A stretch of DNA of 64,000 nt from Gonioctena quinquepunctata. Its lineage: Eukaryota; Arthropoda; Insecta; Coleoptera; Chrysomelidae. This document shows, piece by piece, positions 1 to 11,962 of the stretch (position 1 is the stretch's first letter; every line of letters starts with the position of its first letter). The stretch lies in the NCBI GenBank assembly GCA_018342105.1, contig JAFIRS010001432.1, forward strand, positions 248,001 to 312,000, read 5' to 3'. The notes beneath the pieces were generated by a model. That model was given only the letters and a program-made list of their open reading frames with translations, searched no databases and had not been told where the DNA came from. A program made the position numbers and the translations under genes.

Positions 1-489
1 CGTTACTTCATAAATGACTGGATATATGAAGAAAATGTAAATGACAAACTTGTAGAAAATTCAATTTCCTACAAAAAATTCTGTCTTCTCGAGATATAAA
101 GCGTTAATTTTGTCGTAATATGACATTTTTGAGAATTATCGAATCCTACTAAGGCACTTTTGTAGAGCATGTAATCCTGAGTAAATCGCGCTTTGGTACG
201 ATATGATAGCATGAAAGTTCACGTGTATTTTTAATAGAAAAATTTTCCACGCTCTGGGAAAGTACTTGATATTAAAGCTTCAAATTTTCAGGAAATTTTT
301 TTTTAGACATTTTTAACAAAATTTTTGGTTGGGAGCAGAAAACAAAAAAAAAGTTTTCGTAAAAAGAACATATATATAAAAGGAGAATTGGAGGAGAAGA
401 AACAATATTTTTTATAGACATATTTTATGATGAATCATACTTACAAAAGTCAACAAAAAGCTGTAACTCAACATCTTCTTTTTTTTTCA
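1..489. other. No gene recognised
   Basis: AT-rich sequence without a convincing frame or a recognisable repeat. It lies downstream of the possible minus-strand terminal exon that ends at 490, so it could hold that gene's 3' untranslated region. No canonical AATAAA was found close to the stop on the minus strand. Confidence 0.4.
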
Positions 490-666
490 TTATAATTTGC
501 AAATAGTGGAATTTATTTTCGGGTTTGTTGTGAACGACGAGGGCGACAAGATGGGTGTTGTGGAAGTGAAGAAGGTTGATACGTTGAGAGCACGAGCGAA
601 TTCTTGCTGTTCGTGTTGGTAGGGCATGTTGCCCATGAGGATGGGGGTGAAATCTACGTGTTGGGG
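490..666 (-). CDS. Probable 3'-terminal coding exon of an unidentified host gene
   Basis: Read on the minus strand, a CACAG splice acceptor (667-671) is followed in phase 0 by 58 codons and a TAA stop at 490-492. The peptide begins PQHVDFTPILMGNMPYQHEQ and continues through a Ser/Thr-rich stretch to end in STICKL. The segment is far richer in G and C than its surroundings, and third positions favour C or G (for example TTC ACC CCC ATC CTC), which is unlike the decayed transposons around it. I do not recognise the family, and no upstream exon was identified in the window with confidence. It could instead be a captured fragment. What is seen is the open frame, the acceptor and the composition; that it belongs to a living gene is inference. 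Confidence 0.45.
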   Translation of the reverse strand, partial: PQHVDFTPILMGNMPYQHEQQEFARALNVSTFFTSTTPILSPSSFTTNPKINSTICKL

Positions 667-887
667 CTGTGAAACTTCATAAGAGGGTATGATATATTTG
701 GATGATTTATGACATTTTTGGCATTTCTCATGTATATCATTTCATTTATGCATAAGTTTTCTTTATTTTTCTCAAATGCTAGGATTTTGAAGTTTGAGTT
801 ATGATTACCCTAGATGAAATGTTTATTCAAAGCAGTACTCGATTTTGTCATATATTTGTGCCCGTTGAGTCTGTTGCTTGAAAGTTA

Positions 888-890
<3 letters not shown>

Positions 891-948
<58 letters not shown>
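891..948. repeat. (TA)n microsatellite
   Basis: About 58 bases of nearly pure TA dinucleotide repeat. Confidence 0.95.
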
Positions 949-950
<2 letters not shown>

Positions 951-1299
951 TTTATTGCAATCGTTGCAAGAAATGCTATGAAGAAGCTTCGAATTTTTAT
1001 TTTAGGAATTTGACTTTTGTGAGTGGTAAAACATCTTTTTCTTTATAAGTTGCTTAACTTAAAGCAACTCAAGATCTCGGTTGTATAGCTTGAACTCATC
1101 AGGTACCTTCAGGATAAATGGTGTTCAGTTAGGCGCACTGTGGCCATTTCCAAATGTATTCTGTTCTATTCCATTGGAGCTATCTTCTAGTTTTTTGTTT
1201 GACGGTACATTCTCAAAGGAATCCCCATATCAATTCATCAGTTTATTTCCACTGTATTATTCACGTTTCGTCACCTCCATTTCCTTGCTTGGTTACAAA

Positions 1300-1960
1300 A
1301 TGTCAACACCGGGTTGAGTTAGATTAGGATCTTCTTGAGTGGAGGTCCACCGTTTGGTGATACAATTTCCAGGTTTTCGGTAAAATCATCTGACAAAATG
1401 TGCTCCGCTGATTTTTTGTTCGTCCTGACAGAAGCAATAATCTGCACTTTCAGAAAGTTTTGTTTCATGAAGATGCTTTCCCAGTCTATAGTGGTCTGTC
1501 AGGAGTTTTGTAATGATCTTCAGATTTTTGCTATTCACGTCTAACGAAGCTGCTGTTCTTTCTTTCGGAAGGTTCCCCCTGTTTCACACCAGTACTTGTA
1601 TTTCTTTCGACCGCACCAGTCTCAGAACACTTAGCTATGCTCTATGATATTCTGAAGAGAGTCTTTGGACCTTCATAGTGCCTCCTTTCACCAGGCTTTC
1701 TAATTCCTTCCCAACTCTTCGTGTCCAGAGACCCATGGAGTAAGTTTGTTTTCCCTGCCTAGTCTTCGATGGGACTTCACGCAGTTCCATACCAATCCGG
1801 ATTCTATTCGACTTGATACCAAGACTTTCAGTGCTGCTTGGCTTGAGTTGAGTTGTTATGATCTGATAGAATTGATTTGTGTTGAGCTCCACACCAGTCT
1901 GGATGTCACTTCCAAGTTCGTTTGCGCCTGTAGTGGAACCGCAATTCAACTGAGTTCAAC
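1300..1960 (-). pseudogene. LINE relic: RNase H and C-terminal region
   Basis: Minus-strand frames, broken by several stops and frameshifts, carry pieces typical of the end of RNase H-bearing LINE polyproteins (I/Jockey-type clades). One frame reads WVSGHEELGRN then KA, matching the RNase H motif W-V-P-G-H-x-x-x-x-G-N-x-x-A-D. About 180 bases further on, another reads LLTDHYRLGKHLHETKLSES followed by a Cys-x-x-Cys pair (ADYCFCQDEQ), matching the conserved tail L-T-G-H-x-x-L-x-x-H-L...C-x-x-C. The reading frame changes at least twice, so no product can be made. The 104-codon open frame at 1635-1949 lies in this region. The reverse transcriptase part was not recognised upstream. Confidence 0.5.
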
Positions 1961-3036
1961 TCTTGTCAACCCAATATCCATCGAGGTCAATGACAATAGA
2001 ACAGCAAATCAATATTTCCAATCGAGAGTCGCATATGATTTCCAAGCACATAAATCCCTTCTTATAGCGAACAATGAACGTCAGTGTGCTCAAAATATGT
2101 AACTTATCTCATCGAATGAAATTCCGTTACGATATTGAATGCAAATAGGCGATGAAAGATTAAGCTGCGATGAATCCGAACCCGCTCGATGGATCGTGAA
2201 GTTTCTGAACCTCTCCAAGTCGCTCGACATTTTTGAGAGATATGAAATAATTTGATAAACTTCAGTGTTGCATGGAAATACATGGAACTCAATATAATTA
2301 TGTCACTCGAGTTCAAATCCGAATGATCTTGTTTCCGGTTTATCTGACAATGAGTTAATCGTTATGGCTTTCTCGTTGGTGGAGTAAGAACATTCATACA
2401 TTTCGAATCAATTCCGATTGAGTTAGAATAGACTCAACGCAATACATGCTCAAGCGACTGGCTAAGATGAGGTTGTATATGAATTTGAAGATGGAAAAAG
2501 ATCGGAGAGCCTGTCAACACTGGGAACATCTGCTGATTCAGATAATTGAGGATTTGTTCCTTTGAGTTTTCAATGGAAACTGGTCGAATTTCATCAAGCT
2601 TTCCTATTGGGGGTCATAGAACACTCGGATATCAAGAAACGAGAGGACTTCTATTGATACATTCATGGTAACACTGTTAGAATCAGGATTCTTCCTCATT
2701 AGTGTCAGTGAAACACTATGATGTTCATCGAATTTTTGTATCTCCAAAGCTATTACCAATGTATTCTCAGAAAATGTTTATGCGGAATCCATAAATAGTA
2801 AAGAGCCTGTCTATGGAGTATAAATGGCCTCATTTCGTGAAAACGATGCATTTTATTTATTCGCAGAAAATAGCAATTTTTTTCAACTAGGCAGCAATGT
2901 ACTAGATTGTCGAAAGTGGAATTCAGCCAAGGCTATTTTGCAAATTATTACAATTCCCACAATCTCTGAATTTTTTCTGTCGTAATAAATTCAACTCAAT
3001 AGAAATAACAGTTTTCGGGAAGAAACTGATTACAGA
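1961..3036. other. No gene recognised
   Basis: No conserved frame, terminal repeat or target duplication was seen. Some of it may be further decayed LINE sequence continuing from the preceding relic. Confidence 0.35.
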
Positions 3037-3730
3037 GTATTCACTTACAAATTATTTTATTTGAATTTCTGCGTTTGCATCATACAAACGTAATTGTAGG
3101 TGTGTGACTTCGAAATTATCGGGAATGGTTTGTTCATCTTTCATGCATTTTTACCATCTTCATAAATACCCTGGATTGTTCATATTGAGTTCTGTATATG
3201 AGCCGGACTATATTTTTTATTTCTTTGGCAGCTTGTAAAAATCAGGTTTTATTATTATTACTTAAAAAATTAAAAAAGGTTGTTATACCTAAATCTGGCC
3301 TAAATTTTTGATATGATTTTTATTGTTGATGCTGTTGGGGGTCTTTTTCAATATGTATCATTTCAAGGAATATTCTAACTCTTAGATTCCTTCCTTTGGT
3401 CAAAATTGTTAACGTTGTTAGTGTCAAACTTATGTTGATTTTGTTTTTCGTGTTTGGATAAGGCTGTAATGTCAGTTTTTGAATACTTGTGGGCTTGTAC
3501 TCATTTTTGCAAATATTGTTTTGTTTGACCTATATAGTTACTTTGACAGTCTTTACATGCTGCCAAAACAAAATACAGTTCGGCTCAATCTAAACAATCC
3601 AGGGTACTTATGAAGAAGGTAAAAATGCATGAAAGATAAACAAACCATTCCCGATAACTTCGAAGTCACATACCTACGATAACGTTCGTAAATAAAAAAA
3701 TTCAAAAAAAAGAATTTCAAAGTGAATACT
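3037..3730. mobile_element. Penelope-like element relic flanked by inverted arms
   Basis: The arm at about 3037-3196 (containing GGGAATGGTTTGTTCATCTT) recurs inverted at about 3585-3730 (containing GATAAACAAACCATTCCCGA), with few differences over roughly 150 bases. The arms enclose a minus-strand GIY-YIG frame. Penelope-like elements are known for terminal repeats in direct or inverted arrangement, so this fits a short remnant with an inverted repeat pair. The hammerhead motif at 3863-3909 lies just to the right. Confidence 0.55.
3280..3575 (-). pseudogene. Penelope-like GIY-YIG endonuclease fragment
   Basis: The minus strand reads ACKDCQSNYIGQTKQYLQK, a stop, then VQAHKYSKTDITALSKHEKQ and a further QHKFDTNNV segment. 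This is the C-terminal GIY-YIG endonuclease layout of Penelope-like polyproteins: a Cys-x-x-Cys just before Y-I-G-Q-T, a following H-K, and the T-A-L-S-K-H block. In-frame stops interrupt it after the first helix and near the end. The reverse transcriptase is absent. In intact elements this domain nicks the target for target-primed reverse transcription. A related relic on the plus strand lies at 7426-7760 and another on the minus strand at 44.7 kb. Confidence 0.65.
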
Positions 3731-3862
3731 CAGATATATGCCAGAAATTTTATATTATGAATAACGTGTTGTATTTCGAACCATATGTTTTTGAATAATC
3801 ATTTCAGTGCATACATTTTAATATTGTGTTAAGTCTCAAACTCCATATTTTTAATTTTAGTG

Positions 3863-3909
3863 CTTTTTACCTGATGACGACATATACTATGTCGAAACGT
3901 CGTTAAGAG
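3863..3909 (+). ncRNA. Hammerhead ribozyme motif, Penelope-like element type
   Basis: All core parts occur in order. CTGATGA is at 3871-3877. A 6-bp helix II follows (GACATA 3879-3884 with TATGTC 3888-3893, loop TAC). GAAA is at 3894-3897. AC/GT at 3897-3900 can form a two-pair helix III, and C3901 is the expected cleavage site. Helix I pairs CTTTTTAC (3863-3870) with GTTAAGAG (3902-3909): seven of eight positions pair, counting one G-U, with one U-U mismatch. One extra C lies between CTGATGA and helix II. Minimal type I hammerheads with very short helix III are known from Penelope-like elements, and PLE sequence lies next to it. Cleavage activity cannot be judged here. Confidence 0.7.
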
Positions 3910-3959
3910 AAATTATACGAATCGACTGAATCAGACCTTTCTTCCGAGAAATTGAAGAA

Positions 3960-4063
<104 letters not shown>

Positions 4064-4625
4064 CTAGCTGGTACCCGCGACTTCGTCCGCGTAGAATTTG
4101 TATTTTTTCCTGTTTTTTTTGTGTTGTTCCATCCAGCTTATGCTTGTGGCTTCCCTTTTCCAATTTGGGAGCCATAATTGATTTAACAGCGGAAGTAACG
4201 TTCTGTGACGACTATTACAAATTCACTAACCCCTTTTTAACCCTTCAGGGGTAGAATTGTCAAGTTAGGTTGAACACGAATGTTCATGACTGTAACTCAA
4301 AAACTAACCGAAACCCCATACAAATTTTTACCCCCTATTTCACCCCTTTAGGGGATGAATTTCTAAATTCACTGAAACAGGTATTCCTTTATTTGTTTCA
4401 ATGACCTCAAATACAATTTTTTATGACCCTAACTTAAAAACATATAACCCCCCATTTCACACCGTCAGGGATTTAATTTTCAAAAACAGAGAAACACATA
4501 TTTTTTCATTTGTAACAAAGACCTCAAATACCAATTTTCATGAGCCTAACCTAAAACTAACGGAACCCTCATACTAACTGCCAATATAATACATACATCT
4601 TCATTTGAAATAGGAAACCTAATAC
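4064..4625 (-). mobile_element. Non-autonomous Helitron, minus orientation
   Basis: On the minus strand the element ends ...CGCGGACGAAGTCGCGGGTACCAGCTAG immediately before a TA tract (read in pieces: CGCGGACGAAGTCGCGGG, then TACCAGCTAG). CTAG is the canonical Helitron 3' terminus, followed by T. Upstream of it is a segment on AAGCATAAGCTGGATGGAAC shared with the elements at 6.5-7.3 kb and 18.5-19.5 kb, and then repeated blocks around GGGTTTCGGTTAGTTTTT and CCCCTAAAGGGGTGAAATAG. No coding capacity. The 5' end is not clear and is placed near 4625. Confidence 0.6.
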
Positions 4626-4904
4626 ACATAACGATGAGTGGAAAATATGTATAAGAATATTTCTAAAAAAATAGCAGTCATACATTCAAAAATTTAGGGT
4701 AACATGTAGATAGATAAATTATAAAATTATTACTATACAAATATTTGGTTCGGCTATAGATTGCTTATATCGACCAATAAAATAGTGAAATCATATGATT
4801 GAAAATAATAAATGATTAATGACAATGAACTTTACCTACAATAATACTTATACAATTGGATTTTCTATCACTATTACAGCATTCAATTCTTTTACTTATT
4901 TTAT

Positions 4905-5555
4905 ATAGCTGGTGCCCGCGACTTCGTCTGCGCAGGATTATTATTTCGAGTAGCTTATATTAGCGTGGCGTAGAAAATAACTAACATTATGACATCAAAA
5001 TTATCACATAAATGATTTTCGGGTCGCATTTGAAAAATATAACAGCCTGAAAATATTGAGATGTTACAGTCGCTCTTTATTAACGTAACAATATTGTCAA
5101 CATAAGAAATACGGTAATTAAGCACTGCAGAGCCCTAATCATAGGCCTATAGGTAGCTACTGCAGTATGCTCCTATAAACTATATTTGAAGATTTTTTTC
5201 CTTCAGCATAAACATGCAGATTTTTCGCTTTGGAAACACGTGAGCAAGCCACATAGAGTTGACCGTGAGAAAAACATGGCGTGCCCAAATGTATGCCTGC
5301 TACCTTTAAGGTTTGACACTGCGATTTGTTGATCGTCATTGAAAATGCGAATTTTAATGGGATCTGCAGGCGTTTAAAATTCAATGGCAAGTTGTTGGGT
5401 ATGATTGGGATGCGCGGTATAAGAACATTGTCTCCCTTGGCTTCTCCAGTTGAAATTGTGGCCTTCACAATGTGCCTTCCTAGTTCGGTAACTCTCAACC
5501 GAGTACCGTCAATGACGTCTGCCCTCACGCGTCTGCCCGCGTTCGGGTCGTGTCA
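4905..5555 (-). mobile_element. 5'-truncated autonomous-type Helitron
   Basis: A Helitron 3' end lies at about 4905-4930 on the minus strand (CGCAGACGAAGTCGCGGGCA then CCAGCTAT, with CTAG decayed to CTAT). It is followed inward by about 230 bases and then the C-terminal end of a helicase frame (5157-5528). That spacing fits a real Helitron 3' region. The rest of the Rep/helicase protein is missing. A hAT-like element at 5564-6230 inserted next to it. Confidence 0.6.
5157..5528 (-). pseudogene. Helitron PIF1-like helicase, C-terminal fragment
   Basis: A 123-codon minus-strand open frame matches the end of the Rep-helicase protein of animal Helitrons. It contains the S-M-T-I-N-K-S-Q-(C)-Q-T block of helicase motif V (AFSMTINKSQCQTLKVAGIH) and motif VI (HGQLYVACSRV). 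The start of the frame (RADVIDGTRLRVTELGRHIV) is the segment that precedes these motifs in the family. Everything upstream, including the ATPase Walker motifs and the HUH endonuclease, is absent, so the fragment cannot act. The frame itself is undamaged, suggesting fairly recent truncation. In an intact element this helicase unwinds DNA during rolling-circle transposition. Confidence 0.8.
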
Positions 5556-5563
5556 TTTCCATC

Positions 5564-6230
5564 CAGTGTTGGCAACCATGGAGAATGAAAATATGGTACC
5601 AACCTAATGAAAATTTGGTATCTCAGATAATATTAAGGTACATTAAAATGTGACATTGATGACGTCATCGTAGGTCACAAGAGATACGTCTAATTTCAGC
5701 GCATGCGTATAAACGAATCCATGCCAATTAAGATCGTTTTCATTTCCAGATCTTCTCCCCGATTAGCCACTAGAGGCCGCAATGCCGCCAAAATCAAATC
5801 GTTGGTGAGGATTGTGATTTGAAAAGAAGAAATTAATGAAAGTAACGATCAAATATATTTCCGTTCCCCTAAAAGGATGTAAGCCAGATAATGGGTAAAC
5901 AATAACAAGGAGATCATAGAAATGAAAGAAAATATAAAGCAAATAATTAGTTTATATTCAAATTCAAAGAACAACTTGTCTGACTTTTCACATGTCTGTG
6001 ATCACACCAGTCACCATTGTCGCCACCCTAAAGTATACAATAACGTTCGTGCCAGTGTCGGTAACCCTCCTTATGGTGACACGCACAGTCGCATGTCATG
6101 TCGAGTTGATAATCCTATTTCACTCGACATATGGTACAAACAGCGTAACTTGTCACATTGTTAGAGTACAAGGTACAATGTTGCAAATAATGGTACGTGT
6201 ACCTTAAATATGGTACGGTTGCTAACACTG
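5564..6230. mobile_element. hAT-like non-autonomous element with 8-bp target duplication
   Basis: The element begins CAGTGTTGGCAACC and ends GGTTGCTAACACTG, giving terminal inverted repeats of about 14 bp with one difference, and the arms stay related (ATGGTACC, GTACC blocks) further in. The 8-bp word TTTCCATC flanks it on both sides (5556-5563 and 6231-6238). The 8-bp duplication and CAGTG terminus fit hAT superfamily elements. No transposase frame is inside. Short frames in the middle have no recognised similarity. Confidence 0.7.
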
Positions 6231-6427
6231 TTTCCATCACACATTACATATGTGTAACTCTAGCGGTTTCGGCAGCGCACGCCAGAATAGCTCGCAGATG
6301 GTAGATTTTTTCCTACTTACTTGACACTTATCGTCATATTTTGGACAACTCATACAATATCTTTTTAAATTGTAGCCTATGTGTTATTCTGATGTATAAA
6401 ATTTATAACCTTAATAAAACAATTAAT

Positions 6428-7320
6428 TTATATATATATATATATATATATTTATGTATATATTATACATATATAATTACATGTCCTGATTGAGTGACTC
6501 ACTAACTGATACGACCAACGCCCAGACCAAACCGCTGAAACTAAAGAGCTGAAATTTTGATACTGCATTTCTATGATATTTTAAAATTTGTATATGAGGT
6601 CTTTGTTGCAATGAGGTGAAATGAGAGGGGTGCATTCCATTGGGGTTCCGTTAGTTTCTAAGTTAGGGTCATGAGATCTGGTGTTCTGGTTCATTGTAAC
6701 AGATAAGTAAATCGTGTTCAACCTCATTTAAAAATTCCTTCGCTAAAGGGGTGAAAAAGTATTCGTGAATTTGTAATTACTTTCACTGGGAAATTAATTA
6801 TGCCACCCAAACATGATAACAGGATAACAGGAAACGGGATAACAGGAAACGGGATAACGGGAAGCGGACAAAGCCATAGGCATAAGCTAGATGGTACAAC
6901 ACAAAGAAAATTAAATGAAAAAATACAAAATCTACGCGGACGAGGTCTCGGGTACCAATATATTCAAAATGAACATATATTTATTGGGGTTCCGTTAGTT
7001 TTTAGGTGAGGGTCATGAAAATTGGTGTTTTGGTTCACTGTAAAAAATAAGTGAATCGTGTTCAACCTCATTTAAAAATTCCTTCGCTAAAGGGGTGAAA
7101 AGGTATTCGTGAATTTGTAATTACTTTCACTGGGAAATCAATTATGCCACCCAAACGAGATAACAGTATAACAGGAAACGGGATAACAGGAAACGGGATA
7201 ACGGGAAGCGGAGAAAGCCATAGGCATAAGCTAGATGGTACAGCACAAAGAAAAACATAGGAAATAATACAAAATCTACGAGGACGAAGTCTCGAGTACC
7301 AATATATTTAAAATAAACAT
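6428..7320 (+). mobile_element. Non-autonomous Helitron with tandemly duplicated 3' part
   Basis: The 5' portion after a TA tract reads ATGTCCTGATTGAGTGACTC and CAACGCCCAGACCAAACCGC, typical of this insect Helitron-like family. The 3' portion (GGTTCCGTTAGTTT... to ...CTACGCGGACGAGGTCTCGG) is present twice in tandem: 6639-6982 and 6983-about 7320, offset 344 bases and highly similar. Each unit carries a short run of the GGGATAACAGGAAAC minisatellite that is greatly expanded in the copies at 12.8 and 18.5 kb. The final CTAG is not intact. A PLE relic follows. Confidence 0.6.
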
Positions 7321-7425
7321 GGTGATAGCGACCTAGAAGTACTTTCTCCTCCAGAAATAGGAGAAGTAGCAAAAAATGTTGAATTAAATTACTGCCGGAG
7401 GAGTTTCTGAAAATTATTTCCGCAA

Positions 7426-7760
7426 TTGAAAGATAAGATACCAGCTGAATCAGATTCATGTGTAATGGACAGTATTCTCTGTGAATGTGGGAAATGTTAT
7501 ATGGGGCAAACTAAACAATACCTGAAAACCAGAATATATCAACACAAATATGACTGCTATGAAAAAAATAGAAATAAAAATGAAAAAACAGCACTTGCTG
7601 CACCTAATTTTGAATCATAGTGCAGTTTTGGAAAAAGAGTTGACGTATTCAAAGAGATTGTTGGGAGAAATGGTCCAAATCAATCCCCATGGTAATTGCG
7701 TGAACCAAAAAAGTGATACCCACATTCCAGAAAGGTTCAGAAGAATAACAGATTTCTGAT
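7426..7760 (+). pseudogene. Penelope-like GIY-YIG endonuclease, C-terminal end
   Basis: The frame from 7426 reads SILCECGKCYMGQTKQYLKT and RIYQHKYDCYEKNRNKNEKT followed by ALAAPNF. This is the PLE endonuclease block: Cys-x-Cys-x-x-Cys, then Y-(I/M)-G-Q-T, the catalytic-region R and the H-K. The usual ALAAHH has become ALAAPN. A frameshift near 7610 moves the continuation to another frame (VLEKELTYSKRLLGEMVQIN), the expected tail, ending with a stop after ITDF. The G-I-Y part is C-x-Y-M. The reverse transcriptase is missing, so this is a 5'-truncated dead copy. Confidence 0.75.
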
Positions 7761-7764
7761 TTTT

Positions 7765-8310
7765 CGTTTCTTTATCTAGGTAGCGATGGAATATTTCAGA
7801 TGGGAAGCTCAGTTGCTTATTGGTCATACACTGTTGTATGTCGTTTCATTTTTACGTGTCGGTATTTGTTTATATTCATTTTTTTATTTTTAATGTGTTA
7901 TTTGTGCGAATGTGTTTTAATCGAGCAGAGTTCGTATCGACTACTCAACAGTGTTCTAGTTGAATCCATGAGCATTAAAAACTCAGTTTTGAAGGTGGGT
8001 CATGGATATGTTCTTTGTTTCAATTATATATATATATATATATATACTTCAGTTTCGATTTTGGTATGAATAGTGTTCTCTCTTGTGTTCTCTCTTTATC
8101 CAGTGAGTTATATTCTTGATAAATCCAACAGTTGCTCCATGTAGACATGGACATTCGTATCTTTGTATCTTTCCATTTTTCATTTTGTAAATCAAATTAC
8201 AGTTTTTTATGTAATTTTTGATCTAGTTATAGTAACAGATTTGTTGATTGCCCTATATAACTTGAAATATAATAGGTATTGCTATCATGAACTGACCATA
8301 CCTACACTTT
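7765..8310. other. No gene recognised; includes short TA tract
   Basis: May be 3' untranslated sequence of the preceding PLE relic. A TA tract lies at about 8025-8045. The short open frames here have no recognisable similarity. Confidence 0.35.
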
Positions 8311-8314
8311 TTTC

Positions 8315-10405
8315 AACTTGGTTAAGATGTTGCTACCTGGTTTAGGAAGGACTCAACTGGGTGTGAATAATTTATAATAAAAACTCACAGGAGATTTCCA
8401 TCGTTCGGCAGATAAAAATCGTTTCCCCGGTATATAGATGTTATAAATTTTTAGAGAGCTGGAATCGTTGAAATTGTGTACCTTGCCAATCTTGTTAAGG
8501 ATACTATTCGAATAATTGAAGCACTTAATAAACAAACAAACTATGTGAATTTAAAAAAATACTTTGTTACAACAAATAAACACACTGTATGGTATGATAT
8601 TCCAATCTATACAACTTCAGTATTTCCATAGTAATAAATACCTGTTTCAAATATATGTAATAAAACCTATATGATGATGTTATTCAACTGACAGTAAGAT
8701 GTACCAATTTTCTGAGGTACCTGTATAGAAGAACTGAGATTTCTAGAATTTAGCAATTACAAAAATGAATTTATGATGATTAACAATTTTCATATAAAAT
8801 AATCTGTAAAAACAAGTTATAAACAAAATTCAGTTTTACCCAAAACACTGTATATAATATCTGATATTTTGTTAATTTAGCAATCTAGAAACCTAAGGAA
8901 ACTATGTTGGATGAACAAGTATCATCCCAAATAAACTGTATGAAAGTTTCATAATGCTCACACATACTCTTGTAAAAAATATCTGAAACTCGACTAAATG
9001 AGTAAATGAAACAATAATGAAAAAATATTTTTGAATGAGCACATATCATTCACCGAAACTGGATGACTGATTCATAAATATTTGTAAATATTTACACACA
9101 CTGGATATAAAATTGATTGACTCAATAATAAAACTGTAAAATAATACTAGATAAGGGTTCACATTAACAACAACATGTCAACATTTTACGGAACTCATTT
9201 CAAAGTGATGGAAGTCTTGTTTTAATTCATGATTCAACAAATAACTGGAGATTCTATAGAGAAGTTCAAACTTCAAAGTTACTTTGATTTATGATTTGAC
9301 AAAACAAAAAATGACCGTACTCAAATATGTGGTTACCTTGCAAAGAGACATTCTCAAGTTGGGTAGAGATTTCGTAAAAAATCAAATATGCTATTTAAAT
9401 GAATAATATTTGAGATAGATCTGATATGCCAAATTATTACAAAACACAAAACTAAAGCTTACCATATTGCCAAAATTACAGATCACACCCACAGTATATT
9501 TATCAAACGACTTCTAAACTCTGATTAATAATTATCAATTTCTTTACTATTTTCTTGGTTATTATTTTCAGCAACCAAGTAGGTACCGAATTTTCTTTGA
9601 CGCGTACTGATTCTAGGTAAAACATTTTCTCGTTCTGAAATTCTTATAATACTTTTAAATATACATTTCAACTATTTCTATTTGACCGTTAAGACTGAAC
9701 TTTAATCTGACTACATTGAATACTAGTACCCAAAGTAGTTTGAACCTCGAAGAACTGTATGAGCTGGGAATGGGTGAGACTGAAATAATGTTTTTATGGC
9801 TTATATATATCTCGCGATCTCGTCACAGGGTCACCCGCGAAGCTATTAATCCTCTTCCCGTATCGGGTCGTGATGACAGGTTATATTATTGTTTATGCCT
9901 TTAATTTATAATGCTCGCGTTCCTTCTAGATTACGGGGTTTTTCATGAGCGAGCCACCTAGGTCCCACATATGTTGAGGATTAGTCTTGGTGGCATTTTC
10001 GTTTTAGTGTTATTTATATCGTGCAGTTGTCTTTAATGACTCTTTTTTTATAAATAAAAATCCGAGTTTTTCTTATCTCTCAGCAGGAGCCATTTCTAAT
10101 CGTGTCAACACTTCAAAATGTTGTGGTTTCTAATAGCTGCAATGAATCTCAATGATATATAATGGAATCTCTGATAATTTTCTCATGGACTGATATCACA
10201 CGTATTGAAGTTTAAGTTCATAAAAATCATTTTTTATTAGGTCTTATATTTCCTTATATTATCTTTCTTAGCATGTTTATCACTCATTTCTTCCAAACTC
10301 ATGTTGTAGCAATTACGTTTTTCTACATTTTTAATTTTTTTGAATAAATTGTTCATTGAACTAACTTTTCATATTCAAGCTGGGCATTTTTCTCACACAT
10401 ATTTG
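8315..10405. repeat. Old ~2 kb duplication, copy 1
   Basis: Collinear, same-strand similarity to about 47450-49600, interrupted by small indels. Strong shared words include GTTGGATGAACAAGTATCAT against GTGGATGAACAAGTATCATT and CACACACTGGATATAAAATT in both. The match is clearest over 8315-9340 and again at 10280-10380. Between these, 9350-9990 seems unmatched, and copy 2 has a different insertion (48.7-49.24 kb). The nature is unknown: a segmental duplication or a large non-coding transposon. Confidence 0.6.
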
Positions 10406-10407
10406 TT

Positions 10408-11940
<1,533 letters not shown>

Positions 11941-11962
11941 ATCGGCGCCAGAACGTGGGGCG
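11941..11962 (+). other. Primer binding site of the LTR element
   Basis: Directly downstream of the LTR (after one A) lies TCGGCGCCAGAACGTGGGG. TGGCGCC-like words next to the 5' LTR are the usual tRNA-primer binding sites of LTR retroelements. The priming tRNA was not determined. Confidence 0.6.

Noticed and set aside
1746..2102. Plus-strand 118-codon frame
   Set aside because: Overlaps the minus-strand LINE RNase H relic and has no recognisable similarity of its own.
9716..9904. 62-codon plus frame NTSTQSSLNLEELYELGMGE
   Set aside because: No recognised family, no splice or start context, and it lies in the unmatched part of an old duplication.
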